A DNA stretch of 64,000 nt. Source: Ganoderma boninense. Lineage: Eukaryota > Basidiomycota > Agaricomycetes > Polyporales > Polyporaceae. Where the stretch lies: assembly GCA_002900995.3 (NCBI GenBank), contig CM035305.1:1364001-1428000 (forward strand), given 5' to 3'. The notes beneath the pieces are model-generated. The model made no database searches and was not told the DNA's origin. It saw only the letters and a program-made list of their open reading frames with translations. This document shows positions 9,415 through 20,887 of the stretch, one piece after another. Position 1 is the first letter of the stretch, and the number at the start of each line of letters is the position of its first letter. Position numbers and translations under genes: made by a program.

Positions 9415-12191
9415 TCACACCGCGATCATCTCCACGTCGCGCACCTCCCGCTCGAGCCCCCTCGGCTCCTCCCTCGCATACGCCCGAGACGAGAAGGAGG
9501 ACGAAGATGGGGGTGGGGGCGTCCCGAACCGAGTCCGGTACTCCGAGTTGATCGCGACGAGCAGGTCGCGCACGAGCACGGCGTGTCGACTCCGGTCCTC
9601 AGGCGCGATCGCGGCGTTCCTGCTCTCGAGCTGGATGCGGCTGACGCCGCGCGCGAGCTCCTCGTGGTGCTCGCGGTACGACGCCGCGAGGGAGCGTATC
9701 GGCGGCAGCACGGGGTACGCGACGTCCCTCTCCCTCTCCCTCTCTAGCACGGACGTCGCGGGGGGCGTAGGGTACGGCTGCGGCTTCGGCGAGGGCGTCG
9801 AGCTGTCCGACAGCGGCGAGGGGCTCCGGCGCGTCGAGAGCGTGGTGCTCGACAGCGTCGGGGAGACTGTCGGTTCGCGCGACGACACGGGCGGTGATGG
9901 TGAGCGGAAGCGGGCGGCCAACGGGGGCAGCTTGAACTGCTCGTCGCCCGACGTGAGAAGCGGGTACAGCGAGCTGCCCTTGCCAAGCGCAGTGGACGAC
10001 GACGAAGCCGGTGACGACGCAGCAATCGAGATGAGGCGTGCAGGCAGGCCGCGGTGCACCGCACTGCCGAGCTTCGGTTCCATGGGTTCTGGGCGGGTCG
10101 CGAGCACCGAGGGCGAGCTCGAAAGGCCAGGGCCAGAAGCGGGGCCCGCGCTCTTGAGGGGAATCATCGTGCGCATGTTCTTTGTGCCGTAGTCGACCGG
10201 GGCGAGCTGCACCACGGGTGGCGCGTGCCCCGCACGCACGAAGTCGAATGCCGCGGCACTCTCGGGCGACACGGTGAGCGGGATGTGCGGAGGCGTCGCG
10301 TTCGGGGGCGTGGACATGCCCGAGTGCGACGAGAGGGGTGACGCGCCGGCATTTGGCAAATCCAAAGGAGGTGTGAGGTAGTGGGGGTATGCGTGTCCCG
10401 AGTACGACTGGGGAGGGTATGGCGGAGAGCTCCCGAGTGGGAGGAGGTGCTCGTCCGTCGCGGATGCGCGGTGGGCGCGAACGCGGGAGCCCGCGTACGG
10501 CAGCGCGGTGGCTGGTCCCGCGAGGTCCTGCGCCCCGGGGTAGAGCCCAAACTGCGCAGACTGGACCGAGTGCTGGGATGGCCTGCTGGGGTACGAGGGC
10601 CCATGATGTGCGAAGTCGTTGGGAACGAAGCCGGACTCGCCGTGGTAGCTTGCACCGGATCCGGGCCCAGGGACAGAAGGGACGCCAGGCATTCCTGCAA
10701 GCCCGAGTTGCGCGAGGTTCGCAGGGTCGAAAAAGGCAGCATCGCTCATGGAAGCATGCGGGACGGATTGCGAATGCTGGTGTCGTGATTGGGCGCCCGG
10801 GCCAGAGACGTCGCGGCCGAGGGTGATTAGGAACTCATTGACTGCGGCGAGTTCTTCTGGAGTGCGAATGTCGAAAGAAATGGAGCGCGGTGGGAACTGA
10901 GGCCCATGTGAGCCGGGAGGCGGCCCGCCGTTCGTGGCGCTACTCAGAGACTGCTGGTATGCGAGGTTGCTCAGGCGTGCGGCCATATCTAAGATAGCTG
11001 GCTCAGCATCTGCGAAATTCTTCTCGAAGGGAATGCGCATGACATGGCGCATGTACGTACGGCTATCGTATGCGGGGTTAACACGCCGTTTCTTGACGTC
11101 TGTGAAGAAATCGTCCACGGTGTAGTCGTAACTGCGCTTCGTGCCGCTGACCGGTACATTTCGGCCGGGTATGTCTTCAGCGAGCACTTCCCAGGTTGGG
11201 AGCTGCTGCTGGACACGGTACATTTGGTTTCTGTCATGGGCAGCAACGACCTCCGGGGCATAGTCAAGCTCTGGGGAGGGAGTGGGCAGGACACCGAAAT
11301 CGGGGCCTAGCAGGCAGGCATAAGTGTCGAGGGCTCAGGCAGCGAGACTATCGGAGCGAGAAGGACATACCCGAGGAACCGTCGGAGAGTGGAAGAGAGG
11401 ACGACTTTGCGCGCGCTACGGGTACGTGGTGCTGGGGAGGGGGCGGACCGAGACTGCGCGGTTTGTCACCCTCACCTCGAACGCGAGATGAGTAGGCAGG
11501 ATCTGAGACGGTGATGGCCTTGGAGTGCTTGTGCTGTGCGTGATGCTCCTCGGTGTGTATCTTTTCGTGCTTCTTCAAATCTTGGGGTCGCTTGAACGGT
11601 TTCTTGCATATCTCACAAACATGCGGTTTGAGCGGCGTGTGGACTGGAGAGAGGGCGCCCACGTCCGCGGATGAGCATTGACTCCGTTCTGAGAAGGGGC
11701 CGCGGGCGCGACGGCGGGGAGAGAATGAATGGGGTGTACGTACCTCTGAGGTGACTCGTGATATGGTCGCGCTTAGCACAGGTTGTTCCGCAATCCTTCC
11801 ACTTGCATGTGAGGCACAGGTTGCCGGTGGACTTGCGGCCTATGTGGTCATTGCAGAGATGGTTGTAGAGGGACTCGGGATCGGGGAGGGATTTGTCGCA
11901 GGCGATCCATTGGCACTGGTGGCCAGGGGCGGAGTCGTCTGAGGGAGGGCTGGATAAGCTGGGTGCGCTGGAAGGGGAGGAGTTGTCGGAAGGCTGCGCA
12001 GCGTCGGAGGGGGATGGGGCGGCGGGGGAAGCGTTGGGCGAGTGTGGAGACTGGCTCATGAGTGGGGTGGTGGGGGTGAGAAAGGGGTTCGGGTGGTGGG
12101 TGTCGAGGAAGTCGAAGGGATATAGCTGGCGGTGGAGGGTGTGCTGGAGAGTGGAGAGCGGAACAAGATGGGGGAAGTCGAGGTGGTCCAT
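9415..12191 (-). CDS. PacC/Rim101 pH-response zinc-finger transcription factor
   Basis: Transcription factor that activates alkaline-expressed genes and represses acid-expressed ones after Pal/Rim-pathway proteolysis. Exons 11744-12191, 11371-11643 and 9415-11306 join in frame to about 870 residues. Three C2H2 fingers lie at roughly residues 90-190: finger 1 has [19 protein letters not shown], finger 2 has [19 protein letters not shown] and finger 3 has [17 protein letters not shown]. These match the PacC triple finger, including the KRDHITSH and KRPQDLKKH recognition helices. A later block, [16 protein letters not shown], is also conserved in PacC. The long tail is Pro/Ser-rich, as expected of the region removed by processing. 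The start MDHLDFPHL was chosen because upstream codons in the same frame show no conservation. The upstream region carries a dense cluster of PacC-type sites. Confidence 0.95.
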
Positions 12192-12234
12192 GGCGGAGGC
12201 GGATAGTCTTAAGCTCTGTCGCCGATGTCGATCT

Positions 12235-12546
12235 CTTGGCAAGCAGTTTGTGCCAAGCCTTTCTCGCCTCTCACTTGGCAACACTTGGCACGCTGATGTA
12301 ATCCCCTGTCAGGCGCCTTCTCCCGTCTGCACCACCGCCCGCGGTCTCCCTCTCCTATCCTCTGCCTCGTTCTCCACACCACCCCGCAGCCACCGCACTC
12401 ACCCCTGCCTTGTGTGCGACCACAAGTAGCAGACCCAGATGTTCGCTTCCAAGCCAAGCTCAACTTGCCAAGTCCTCTGCGGATGGCTTGTGGCACCAGT
12501 TTTCAAGGGGCATAAGCACAATCTTCGCCAAGCCACATACGCCAAG
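12235..12546. promoter_or_regulatory. Cluster of eight GCCAAG (PacC-type) sites
   Basis: The hexamer GCCAAG or its complement CTTGGC occurs at 12235-12240, 12252-12257, 12274-12279, 12284-12289, 12453-12458, 12467-12472, 12527-12532 and 12541-12546. Five of the eight are TGCCAAG, the extended form preferred by Aspergillus PacC (consensus GCCARG). By chance about 0.15 copies would be expected in this length on both strands. The cluster begins 44 bases upstream of the pacC start codon. Part of it may be transcribed leader. Autoregulation is inferred. Confidence 0.7.
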
Positions 12547-14912
12547 CGTGGCCCTTTCCTTCTAGATCGCCGACTCTGACGTTGCAAGGCCCTTCCACCG
12601 CAGCCTGCTCGGAGTGAACTTACTTGCTCTCCTTCCGTCGGCTCCCGACTTCGCTGCAAAATTGCCACTTCGATCCCTGGGGCTTCGCGACGTTCGCGAC
12701 ATCCTCGGTCACTCTTGTTCGCCTCCCGATCTCAATTGGCCACAGAGGCGCCTCCCTCCTCGTCGCCGACGGTGGGCAGACGCGGGCCAGCACCTCGCAA
12801 CGCCCACTATGCTGGAAACGTGCCTGTTACCTTTCCCCACATCCACGAGCCTCCACGCCAGACATACCAAGCATTCTCCACCCATTCACCGGGATGATTC
12901 GTGAGACTGTGGCCTATCGCACTGCCTTCGTGGCGTGTGTCGCAGAAGACCGGAAGACAAGAAGAGAGGTGTGTTGCTAGCAGTGCTACGGAGTGACTCG
13001 GGACGACCCATTACTGATCGTTGTGGATTTCTATTCAGTCATTATGGCACGTACAGGGCCCTTCAGGGCTTGTCATCAGCGCACACTCATGCCATTCACA
13101 CGCTCGTCTCTGCGCCAGACCCCGATAGGGACCAGTCGGAGGTCGGCCGATCCAGCACGAAATGCAACTCACTGTCCCGGGGCCTCTGCGTTGCAACCTG
13201 TATGTGGCAGCCTTGCGAACGTTTCTTGGGGCTAAGACAGTCAGAGACAGGGTAACGTAAGGGGCCGTGACAACGTTTGTTTCTCTGCACGCCATGTTTA
13301 ACTCTACCAAGCGTGCCAAGCCCATCTTGCAGAGTGCATGATCGCCCGCCCCGATCAAGATCTATGTATCCCTTGGCGCGGCCGGGGATCTACTCGCCCA
13401 TCCCGGAGCGCACCGCAATAATATTCTGACGTGCGGGGTCGCCGGCTTGGCAATGCATACCGCCGCACACATCTGCCCCCCAGCGCAACGTCGGCTCCGT
13501 GGCCAGCGCGTTCCCCACCGAGCTCTTCCACGACGGTCCTCGGAACGGTGCGCGCTACGACTATTTCCTGCCGTGTGTTCTTCCTGGACGACGGCCCCAA
13601 GCATGTCGACCCCTCCGAAGGCCTCAAGCTCTCAAGGTCTAATCTTACCCGTCGCTCATCTAACCAAGTATGAGACCTTTCGGACATGGTAATAAAAACG
13701 CTACTTTCACGGAACAAACTCTTCGGACCATCCGCTTCTGCCGTGACTAAGGCACTCGTGCCCCCACTCCATGGTCTCGCACCGTCCCAGGGCGCCGGGA
13801 AACCGTCTGGGAAACTGCCCACAGGCGCGCCCTCCAACGCTATCTCGACAAGATCCTCCTCATTTCAGCCCCTGCCTGGGGGGTCCAGCGTTCGTGCATG
13901 GACGATGGAACCCATGCGAGGCACCGAACACTATGTACACATTCGGCATCGACATGCTTCCGACCGGCCGGTAACCTACGCCCGTCGCTCCCCATTAAAT
14001 TTTCAAGCACCGTGCATGCATACACAAATGTACAGCACACCCATATGGTGCATGTACATACGCATACAGTCATGCCTGACATCGCGAAGCCGCCGGGTTC
14101 CCCTCCTTCCACGTTTTGCTCGTGGCGGCCGCCGGCACGCTGTGGTTACGGGCGGATAGCGCGGGCACCCTCCCGCCCGCTGATTGCACAAGCACAAGCA
14201 CAATACGCCGTCGCCCTTTGCGGCGCGGGTGTCTCCACCGCGTCGGCGTCGACCTGCTGCTGCTCGGCACCCACGCCCCCAAAATACCCCAGCCTCTACG
14301 CGCCCGCGGTTGTTTTTACGCAGGCGGCCGTTCCTTCGCTCGCGAGAGCTTGCTCTGCGGGCACTTGGCGGGGTGGCACATTGCTAACGCTTACGTGGTA
14401 ACTCCGCCCCGGGGGCTCCAGCGCAGATGCCGACGGAGTGCCGGCGGAATGGGCGTCGCGCGACGAGCCACGGCGCGCGAGCTTCTCGCTGATCATTCCC
14501 GAAGATTCGGGGCGCGGGACGGAGGGCTCGCACACGCAGAGCAGCTTGTGTGTGCTTCTGCGGCGGCGAGATCGGTGTGCAGCTCCGTGCATGCATGCAG
14601 GCTGGAGCTAATGGCGGTACGAAACGGCTCCACAGCCGACATGAATTACAGCACCACGAGCACTATAGCTACAGTATGACAGCATGTATACGTATGCATG
14701 TAGAAGAAGGGAGTGAAGATATAATAATTAATGTACAGTACAGTATGACGATAGCACGTCCGAGTCCCAATCAACACAACGAGCGCACATCCCAGTCCAA
14801 GCACGAAAACACGACAGCGTGTGCGCCGCCAAGGGCAGCGAGCGGGCCTCGAGTCTCTCCGCAGGCCCCAGCACGCCAAACAAAGACCGCACAAGGTTAC
14901 GGGTCTGCGGGT
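12547..14912. other. Long gap between pacC and the TAF1 3' end
   Basis: About 2.4 kb without a recognisable gene. Two more GCCAAG-type hexamers occur at 13315-13320 and 13446-13451. The right end near 14640-14760 is AT-rich with tandem-like gtacagtacagtatg and gtatacgtatgcatg stretches and probably belongs to the TAF1 3' UTR or terminator. Open frames of up to about 190 codons at 13.7-14.7 kb overlap in several frames and show no family signature. Confidence 0.4.
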
Positions 14913-17900
14913 CTACGACTTCTTGAGCGTCAGCTTGAGCTTGGGCGCACCCGACGGCGTCGCAGGCACCTCGTCTTCGTCCTCGTCCATGGGCACCATT
15001 GGTGGGCTCGTCGCGAGCGGCGACGGCCCATGGGAGCCGGGGAACCCGAGCGCGGGCCCTGGGCGCAGCGAGCTTGCGCCCCCGGGCGAGAAGAGGCTGT
15101 CCGACCCGGACCCAGACCCTGCCCCGAAGTTGAAGTTGTTGCCTGTGCCTGTCGGGGATGTTGCGGGTGGGGACGCAGCCGAGGCTGTGGGCAGGGGCGG
15201 GGTGCCTTGGTTGAACTCCGCCCAACGAGGGCACTTGCGGTTTGTTTCTGGGTAGGTTGGGGCACGAGAGGCGAAGAAGGAGGGCGGGATACAATTAGCA
15301 TCGCGAGGACAGAGAGATTCGAGGGTGCTAGGGACGGGGGCTTACTCATGTGTCCCATCTGGCCGCAATGCCCGCAGCGACGCTGGAAAAGCCAAGGTGT
15401 AAGTGTGCACGAAAATGGAGAGTGGGCCACCGGAAGGAACTCACAGTGGTGTCGGGCTTGATGGGGCGGTTAAGTTGGAGCGGCGTGCCGCCCTCCTTGA
15501 CAATCTTTGCATTCTTCCGGTGCAGACGACGTTCCTGGTTCTTTTTCATCCGTGCAATTTCCTCTTCGATCCTGCAGGAGTCGCACAACAGTCAGCATCG
15601 GCCGCGCTGACTGAATCAATGGACACAGGAGAAGCGCGATGCGTCCGACGCACCTCTTCTTTGCTCGTCTGTCTCGGTCAGCGTCGCCAGTTGGCGCAAG
15701 GGCGTCCGCGGTCGTGTTCTCCTCCTCGATCGCCTGTCGCTTCTTCACGTAAGCCTGGATGACTGAACTATCACGGACAATTTCAGTCTGCCACTCGCCC
15801 CCCACCATCCGCCTGATCCTAAGGACCCTCCTCGCGTCCGGTCCTAAGCTTCCGTCACGCACGACATCCCGAGCCAGCGATGATGCACGACTGTACGTCG
15901 GGGACATCGGCGCAGGGGTCTCTGCCTGTGGTAAGGGCGACTGCACTGGGGTGTACCCCTCGAACATAACCGACTGCTTGCGAGGTGGCTTCTTGTCCAC
16001 TGGCGGCGGCTTCTTCTCCTCCTCGTCCTCCGAGAGGTCTGGTTCGTCCTTGCGGCTGAGCGAGTCGAACTGCGCCCTCCAAATACGCTCGATCTCAGAC
16101 TTGTATATCTGTTGCTGCTCCGCCACGTTGTACCTGTGCGCAGACTTTGGCCGACTCTCCGCCTCCGCTGGACGCTGTTAGTATATATGCGCGCAAGATA
16201 AGCAGTGCCAGCCACATACCCAGCTTCTGCTCGTAATCTTCTCCGGCCTTCACGAAAATGTCCTTCATGGATACACGGATGAAGCTGAACGCCTCGCCAC
16301 GACCACTGGGGTCACCTTCACCGTGGAGCTTGAGCATCGCCTTCGCTTGCGTGGCGAACAAGAAATTCTTCGTCGTTATCCATGGCGCAAGCTGCTGCTC
16401 GATGGAAAGGTTGCCCTCATCCTCTTCTGCGACCTCACCGTTGTAGCTGTAACCTAAGTCCTGAAGATGGCGCTGTCCGACCTGCATACTCTCCGACAGG
16501 ACGACCTGCTCAGGGGTCACCATCTTGAGCATATCGGGGTCCGAAGGAATGGTCCAGGTGGCTTTCAATCGCCAGAAGCCCTGATGCGGTCCTCGCCGGT
16601 GGTATTCCATGAATTCCTAATCGACGGCAGAGAAGCGTCAAACGAGCTTATGTCATCACGAGGACAGAGGTTGCATACCTTCAGACGTTGCCGCATCTGC
16701 AGCTCGTTCTGGTCTGGGAAATACTTCATCAAACGAGATATCTTCAGTCGCTTTTCGGTACTCTTCTGGAGTAGTTTGAAAGCGATAATCTGGAGGCGTT
16801 GCTTGATTGTGTTGGTGATCTTGCGCGAATGGGGTCCTGGGACTTCAGTGACGGGATAAGTTTGCCCGACAACGAAGAGGTTAGAGATCTCCCGGATGTA
16901 GCACTTTGTTTCCCCCTTCGTGCTCGTTCTGTTGCTAATTAGCGCCATGTATGCCGGAATGGTCGCTACTAATAACGTACCGAATGACGAGAAAGTCTGT
17001 ACCATATGCCTTGTGTCGGAACAGCGGAGCTCGGATAAGGTTGTTGTACAATGCAGGGACTGTCTGACCAGAAGAGACTGAACCGAACTTCATGAACGGC
17101 GACTCGTCTTGCGGCTCGATTACGATAGGCTCTCCGAGGTCATACTGAGGGAGAATAAGCAAAGTGGTTTGACTCAATGAAACACCTTATCCCAACATAC
17201 CTTTGGTATATAATCATCCTTCTCGCTCTTCTTTCGATAGTAGTTGACGAGGATGCTCCCCATACCAAAGTTGGAAATGATGGGTGGGTGTTCCTCGGAA
17301 AACTCCCATAGCACGAAGTTACTGGTGTCGCGCAAGCTGAGATCACCGGTGCGGTGCAAGCCCTCGCCGATGTCGCCACCTTTCCCGACCTTGCGCCCAG
17401 CTCTGTCCTTCTTCTTCTTCGCGGTGCGAACTTTGCTGAAGTGAATTTCGATGTTTAGAGGGAATTGGAGGGCAGGGCGATGGAAGGACCGTGCTTCTTG
17501 TTTCGATAACCGAGTCTTGTACTGCAGCAAATGTCAGCACGCAGTGGCAAAACGCGGCAAACTACATACGAATGGGAGTTGCAACTTCTGTGATGGATAT
17601 GCGTGCTCAACGACGAGTTGTCCGAAGGTTTGGCGAACCCGGTGACGACCGCCGTCCTTCGACACCTCGTAGAATTGGTCGTTGGACACGTTGAACTTGT
17701 CCTTTGGCTGAGTGTCTGTCCGCAGCCGTTTGCGTGGACGAGCGACCTCTTGTGCTGGAAAAGTAGATAGATGTGAAGGCCATGAACGCCACTTTCACGT
17801 TCAACTTGCCTGGTTGTCTCTCCTCCTGCATCATGTCTTGTTCATGCAACTCCAACTGAGTGAATCTCGGAACGGCTCGCGGGGACCCCAAATTATGCTT

Positions 17901-18859
17901 TGGGTCCAAACGCCAGACTCGAGAGTCTTGTTCATGGGGGTTGTAAGGTGGTTTTCTGGAGGAGCGGTGGGAACACAGCATCTTCATCCGCATCCCAGAT
18001 GATTTGCTCGTCCCAATTCGTGATATTGACTAGGTCGAAAGAACGGTCGTCGAACGGGAGTGATGCTAAACCGTCGGTGGCTCCGCGGGCCTGGAAGTGT
18101 GGTTGAGAACTGCAATGAACTCCCCGAAGAGCGTACACACCTGAAGAGCCCGCCGGAGATCTGATTCAACATCTCCTGACGCCACGACCTGCTCTACTCG
18201 CTTGCTCTCCACTTGCCGTTCAGCGTCTCCAACAATAGTCTGGAGGAAGTTCTTTGGGACTTCCTTCTTTCTTGGATATACGGATTCCACTGGCGAGAAT
18301 GTTGTAGAGACAAGCTCTGACGGTGGACAGGAGGCACTTACCGGTGAACGGTCGTTTCAATATTCGCGACTTGTGGACCGTGACGCCCTTGAATAGCTCT
18401 GTGAAGTTGAGGACCCTGTCCTTCTCAAAGGTAGGAAACCGCTCGTATACGGTCTTTGGCCTCTCAACGAGCCTGCGTATAATCCGCGTCCGCTTCTGCT
18501 TCTGGCCGACCACCGGAGACACGACCTCCATCTTGACTGGCCCAGGCTGCTCGTCTCCCTCCTCCGCCAGTTCCCTATCAACCTCGTCCTCCCAATCCTC
18601 TCCCTCCCCTGGTCCAACAACCTCTTCATCTTCATCCCATCTGTCGCTATATATCTGTTTCGCGCTGATCGTCGGGACGCCGGATATGCCGAGCTGGTTA
18701 GAGAGACCAGGTCCGGTCGGGAGGTCAAGTCCAGAGAGGACATTGTCCAGGGAGAAGCCCGTTAAAGTGGCGATGACGTTGTCCTCCTCCTATGAGAGAC
18801 GCGACGTCAGAAGAGTCGAAGGCAGAAGAGATGCAATGGTCGTTTACCTGGCCAGCCAT
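14913..18859 (-). CDS. TFIID subunit TAF1
   Basis: Largest TFIID subunit, scaffold for TBP and promoter recognition. It starts MAGQ, followed by an intron, then EEDNVIATLTGFSLDNVLS, an acidic N-terminus of the TAND type. The central DUF3591 histone-acetyltransferase-like region is spread over many small exons: FPTFEKDRVLNFTELFKG, NITNWDEQIIWD, NFVLWEFSEEHPPIISNFG, GTDFLVIR, NLFVVGQTYPVTEVPGPHS and GFWRLKATWTIPSDPDMLK. Near the C-terminus is the TAF1 zinc knuckle CGHCGQMGHM, interrupted by an intron and followed by KTNRKCPRW. A Gly/Ser/Pro tail ends KLKLTLKKS. No bromodomain is present, as in yeast Taf1. At least ten introns are required. The gene is on the same strand as pacC, 2.7 kb upstream of it. 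Confidence 0.95.
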
Positions 18860-19260
18860 GGCGACTCGTACAAAGTAGGTTCACGCGACAAGGCAAACGA
18901 GAATAGGGAACACAGGTAGAACAGCAGGAAATGTGATGCGGGACAAGCAGAGTAAGCACAGATAGAGGAATTGCGGGCAAGGAAGAGCGAGTGCGGGCGA
19001 GAGTGGCCACGGTCCGACCAAGTAAAGTAAAGGCGGAGGTGGGCTCGCGTCGCAGCGTAGGCGCTGACCAAGCACGTGCCGACCTCGATCGAGATCAGCC
19101 ATGAGCGCCTGTTCCCTGTCGCAGGATCGCAGCGTCTCCTTCACGCTTGCGACGGTGGCCAAGGTCCCATCCTTGTCTCCTTCCGCCACCATTCCTGCCC
19201 CCGCCGCTGTCTCCCTTCTTCCCACTTGTACTCTCTTACGACACAACTGTCTCTACTATA
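18860..19260. other. Divergent promoter region, TAF1 / PA28
   Basis: A 400-base region between the starts of two divergent genes. It contains C/T-rich tracts close to the PA28 start (about 19180-19260) and no obvious TATA box. No further gene is visible. Confidence 0.45.
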
Positions 19261-20610
19261 ATGTCTTCCAAGGTTGCATTGGACAAGGATATCAAGAAAC
19301 GACTAGATGTGCGTATACTTTCCGACATGCAGCAGCTCGGGTGACGCGTAGCTGACCTCGCATTTGGTCGCATTCCTTGCGTCCCATCAGGCATTCCGGG
19401 ATTCATCTGCTGTCGCTGCGGAGGAGGTAATATTTAAAACGTTTCCCAACAAGGTACGCCACCATAAATCTCGTGTGGTTTACCGCTTCACGCTTCAGCC
19501 ACAATAGGTTCTGTAAGTCCTTTCCACTTCTGAGCATGCATTTTCTTTCTCACAAACGATCATTAGCGAGCTCCAAAAGCTCATTGAGTCGTCATACGAT
19601 CCTAGCTCGCCCTTTCATCTGTCGCATGCCTCCCAGACGACGGACACCACTGTCTACCCCGCGCCACACCGTCGGCAGAACCGGAGTCAAAAAAGCGGAA
19701 GCTGGGCAGTGGAGATGCCGTGAACGGCATAGTTCACACCGAGACTAAGGATGCGAAGAACCCTAGCCTCATGTTGGCCAACAAGCATATTATGGCACTC
19801 CACGAGCAGCTGAAGAAGGAGTGTCAGACACTAGCCGAGCTCTGCGTAAGTCCCAAATTATGTGCCTTCGTTTGCGTGAGACTGCAACTATTACTTCAAG
19901 GACAAGGTCAAACTGTGGATTAATCTATCGATGCCCAAGTAAGTGGTTTAATAGGAAACTTGGTGGTGGAAACGTTTGTTGATATTCTGGGTTCGCAGGA
20001 TTGAAGAGTATGTCGTTTACGTTTCTTTATTTTCTACTCTTGCTAACAATATCGTCAAGTGGAGATAATTTCGGTACGTTGGCGTATTGTTTGCTCCCCA
20101 GTGCTTCGACTCACGGCGCATCACAGGCGTTCAGATTCAAGAAGGTCCGCACTTCTCTGCAATCATACTTCGTCGAAATTAACAAGACACGCATCATAGA
20201 CGTCTTGTCCGAGCTGCACCGCTCACAAGAAAGCTCATACAACCTCCGAGATGCAGCTCGTCAAAATTATCTAACTCGCGCCAAACTTTGCAGTAAGATC
20301 ATGAAGTACCCACATCTCGAGGATTATGCTGTGCGGACACACCTGGCATTTCTTTCCTCTTCCTCATTACTCATTCGTCCTATGTATTGCAGCTTGCGTT
20401 GAAGGAACATGATGAGAAGCAAATTTATGTTGCACGCCAGAACATTAACGACTTGCTTTCTATCTATGCGGTTCTAACGGACATTCTTCACAAGAACATA
20501 GACAAGGTCACTTCGTACCCTCCTTGCTAAACCGAAGAAACACGTCTCTGACATGCATCGTTCCACAGATTCGCTCACCGAAGGGCAATAACGCGAGCTC
20601 CATGTACTAA
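19261..20610 (+). CDS. Proteasome activator PA28 (REG) family
   Basis: Subunit of the ring-shaped 11S activator that opens the 20S proteasome gate independently of ATP. Start MSSKVALDKDIKKRLD, a small second exon with AFRDSSAVAAEEVIFKTFPNK, then ELQKLIESSYDPSSPF. The C-terminal REG region is clear after splicing: DKVKLWINLSMPKIEDGDNF, GVQIQ, AKLCSKIMKYPHLEDY, and NINDLLSIYAVLTDILHKN followed by IDKIRSPKGNNASSMY at the end. The IEDGDNFGVQIQ loop corresponds to the activation-loop region of PA28gamma. About eight short introns are required. Saccharomyces and Schizosaccharomyces lack this family, so its presence supports a basidiomycete source. PA28gamma-type is preferred over alpha/beta because those are vertebrate duplications. 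Confidence 0.9.
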
Positions 20611-20887
20611 TGCGTTCTGGACTTCGTCCCCTGTCCTACCCTGATGGACTCTGACTTTCTTGCTATACGACGTCATCGAGACCGGACGTTGTCCCATAGA
20701 ATCATAATCCCACATGCATGTGTATCATATAACACACTTACACTAGATCTAAATCCTACGTTATGCCCAGCCACAAGGGTTGTTACAGCATGCTACAATG
20801 TTTGGTTAATGATACTGCCCGCAACACAACCTGCAGACCACGGTGGGTAAGGATGGAGAGGGGTACTCGAATACGCAAGCAGCTCGA

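Noticed and set aside
9386..10192. 268-codon plus-strand frame and 10381-10826 neighbours
   Set aside because: Antisense to the Pro/Ser-rich tail of PacC, without domain signals.
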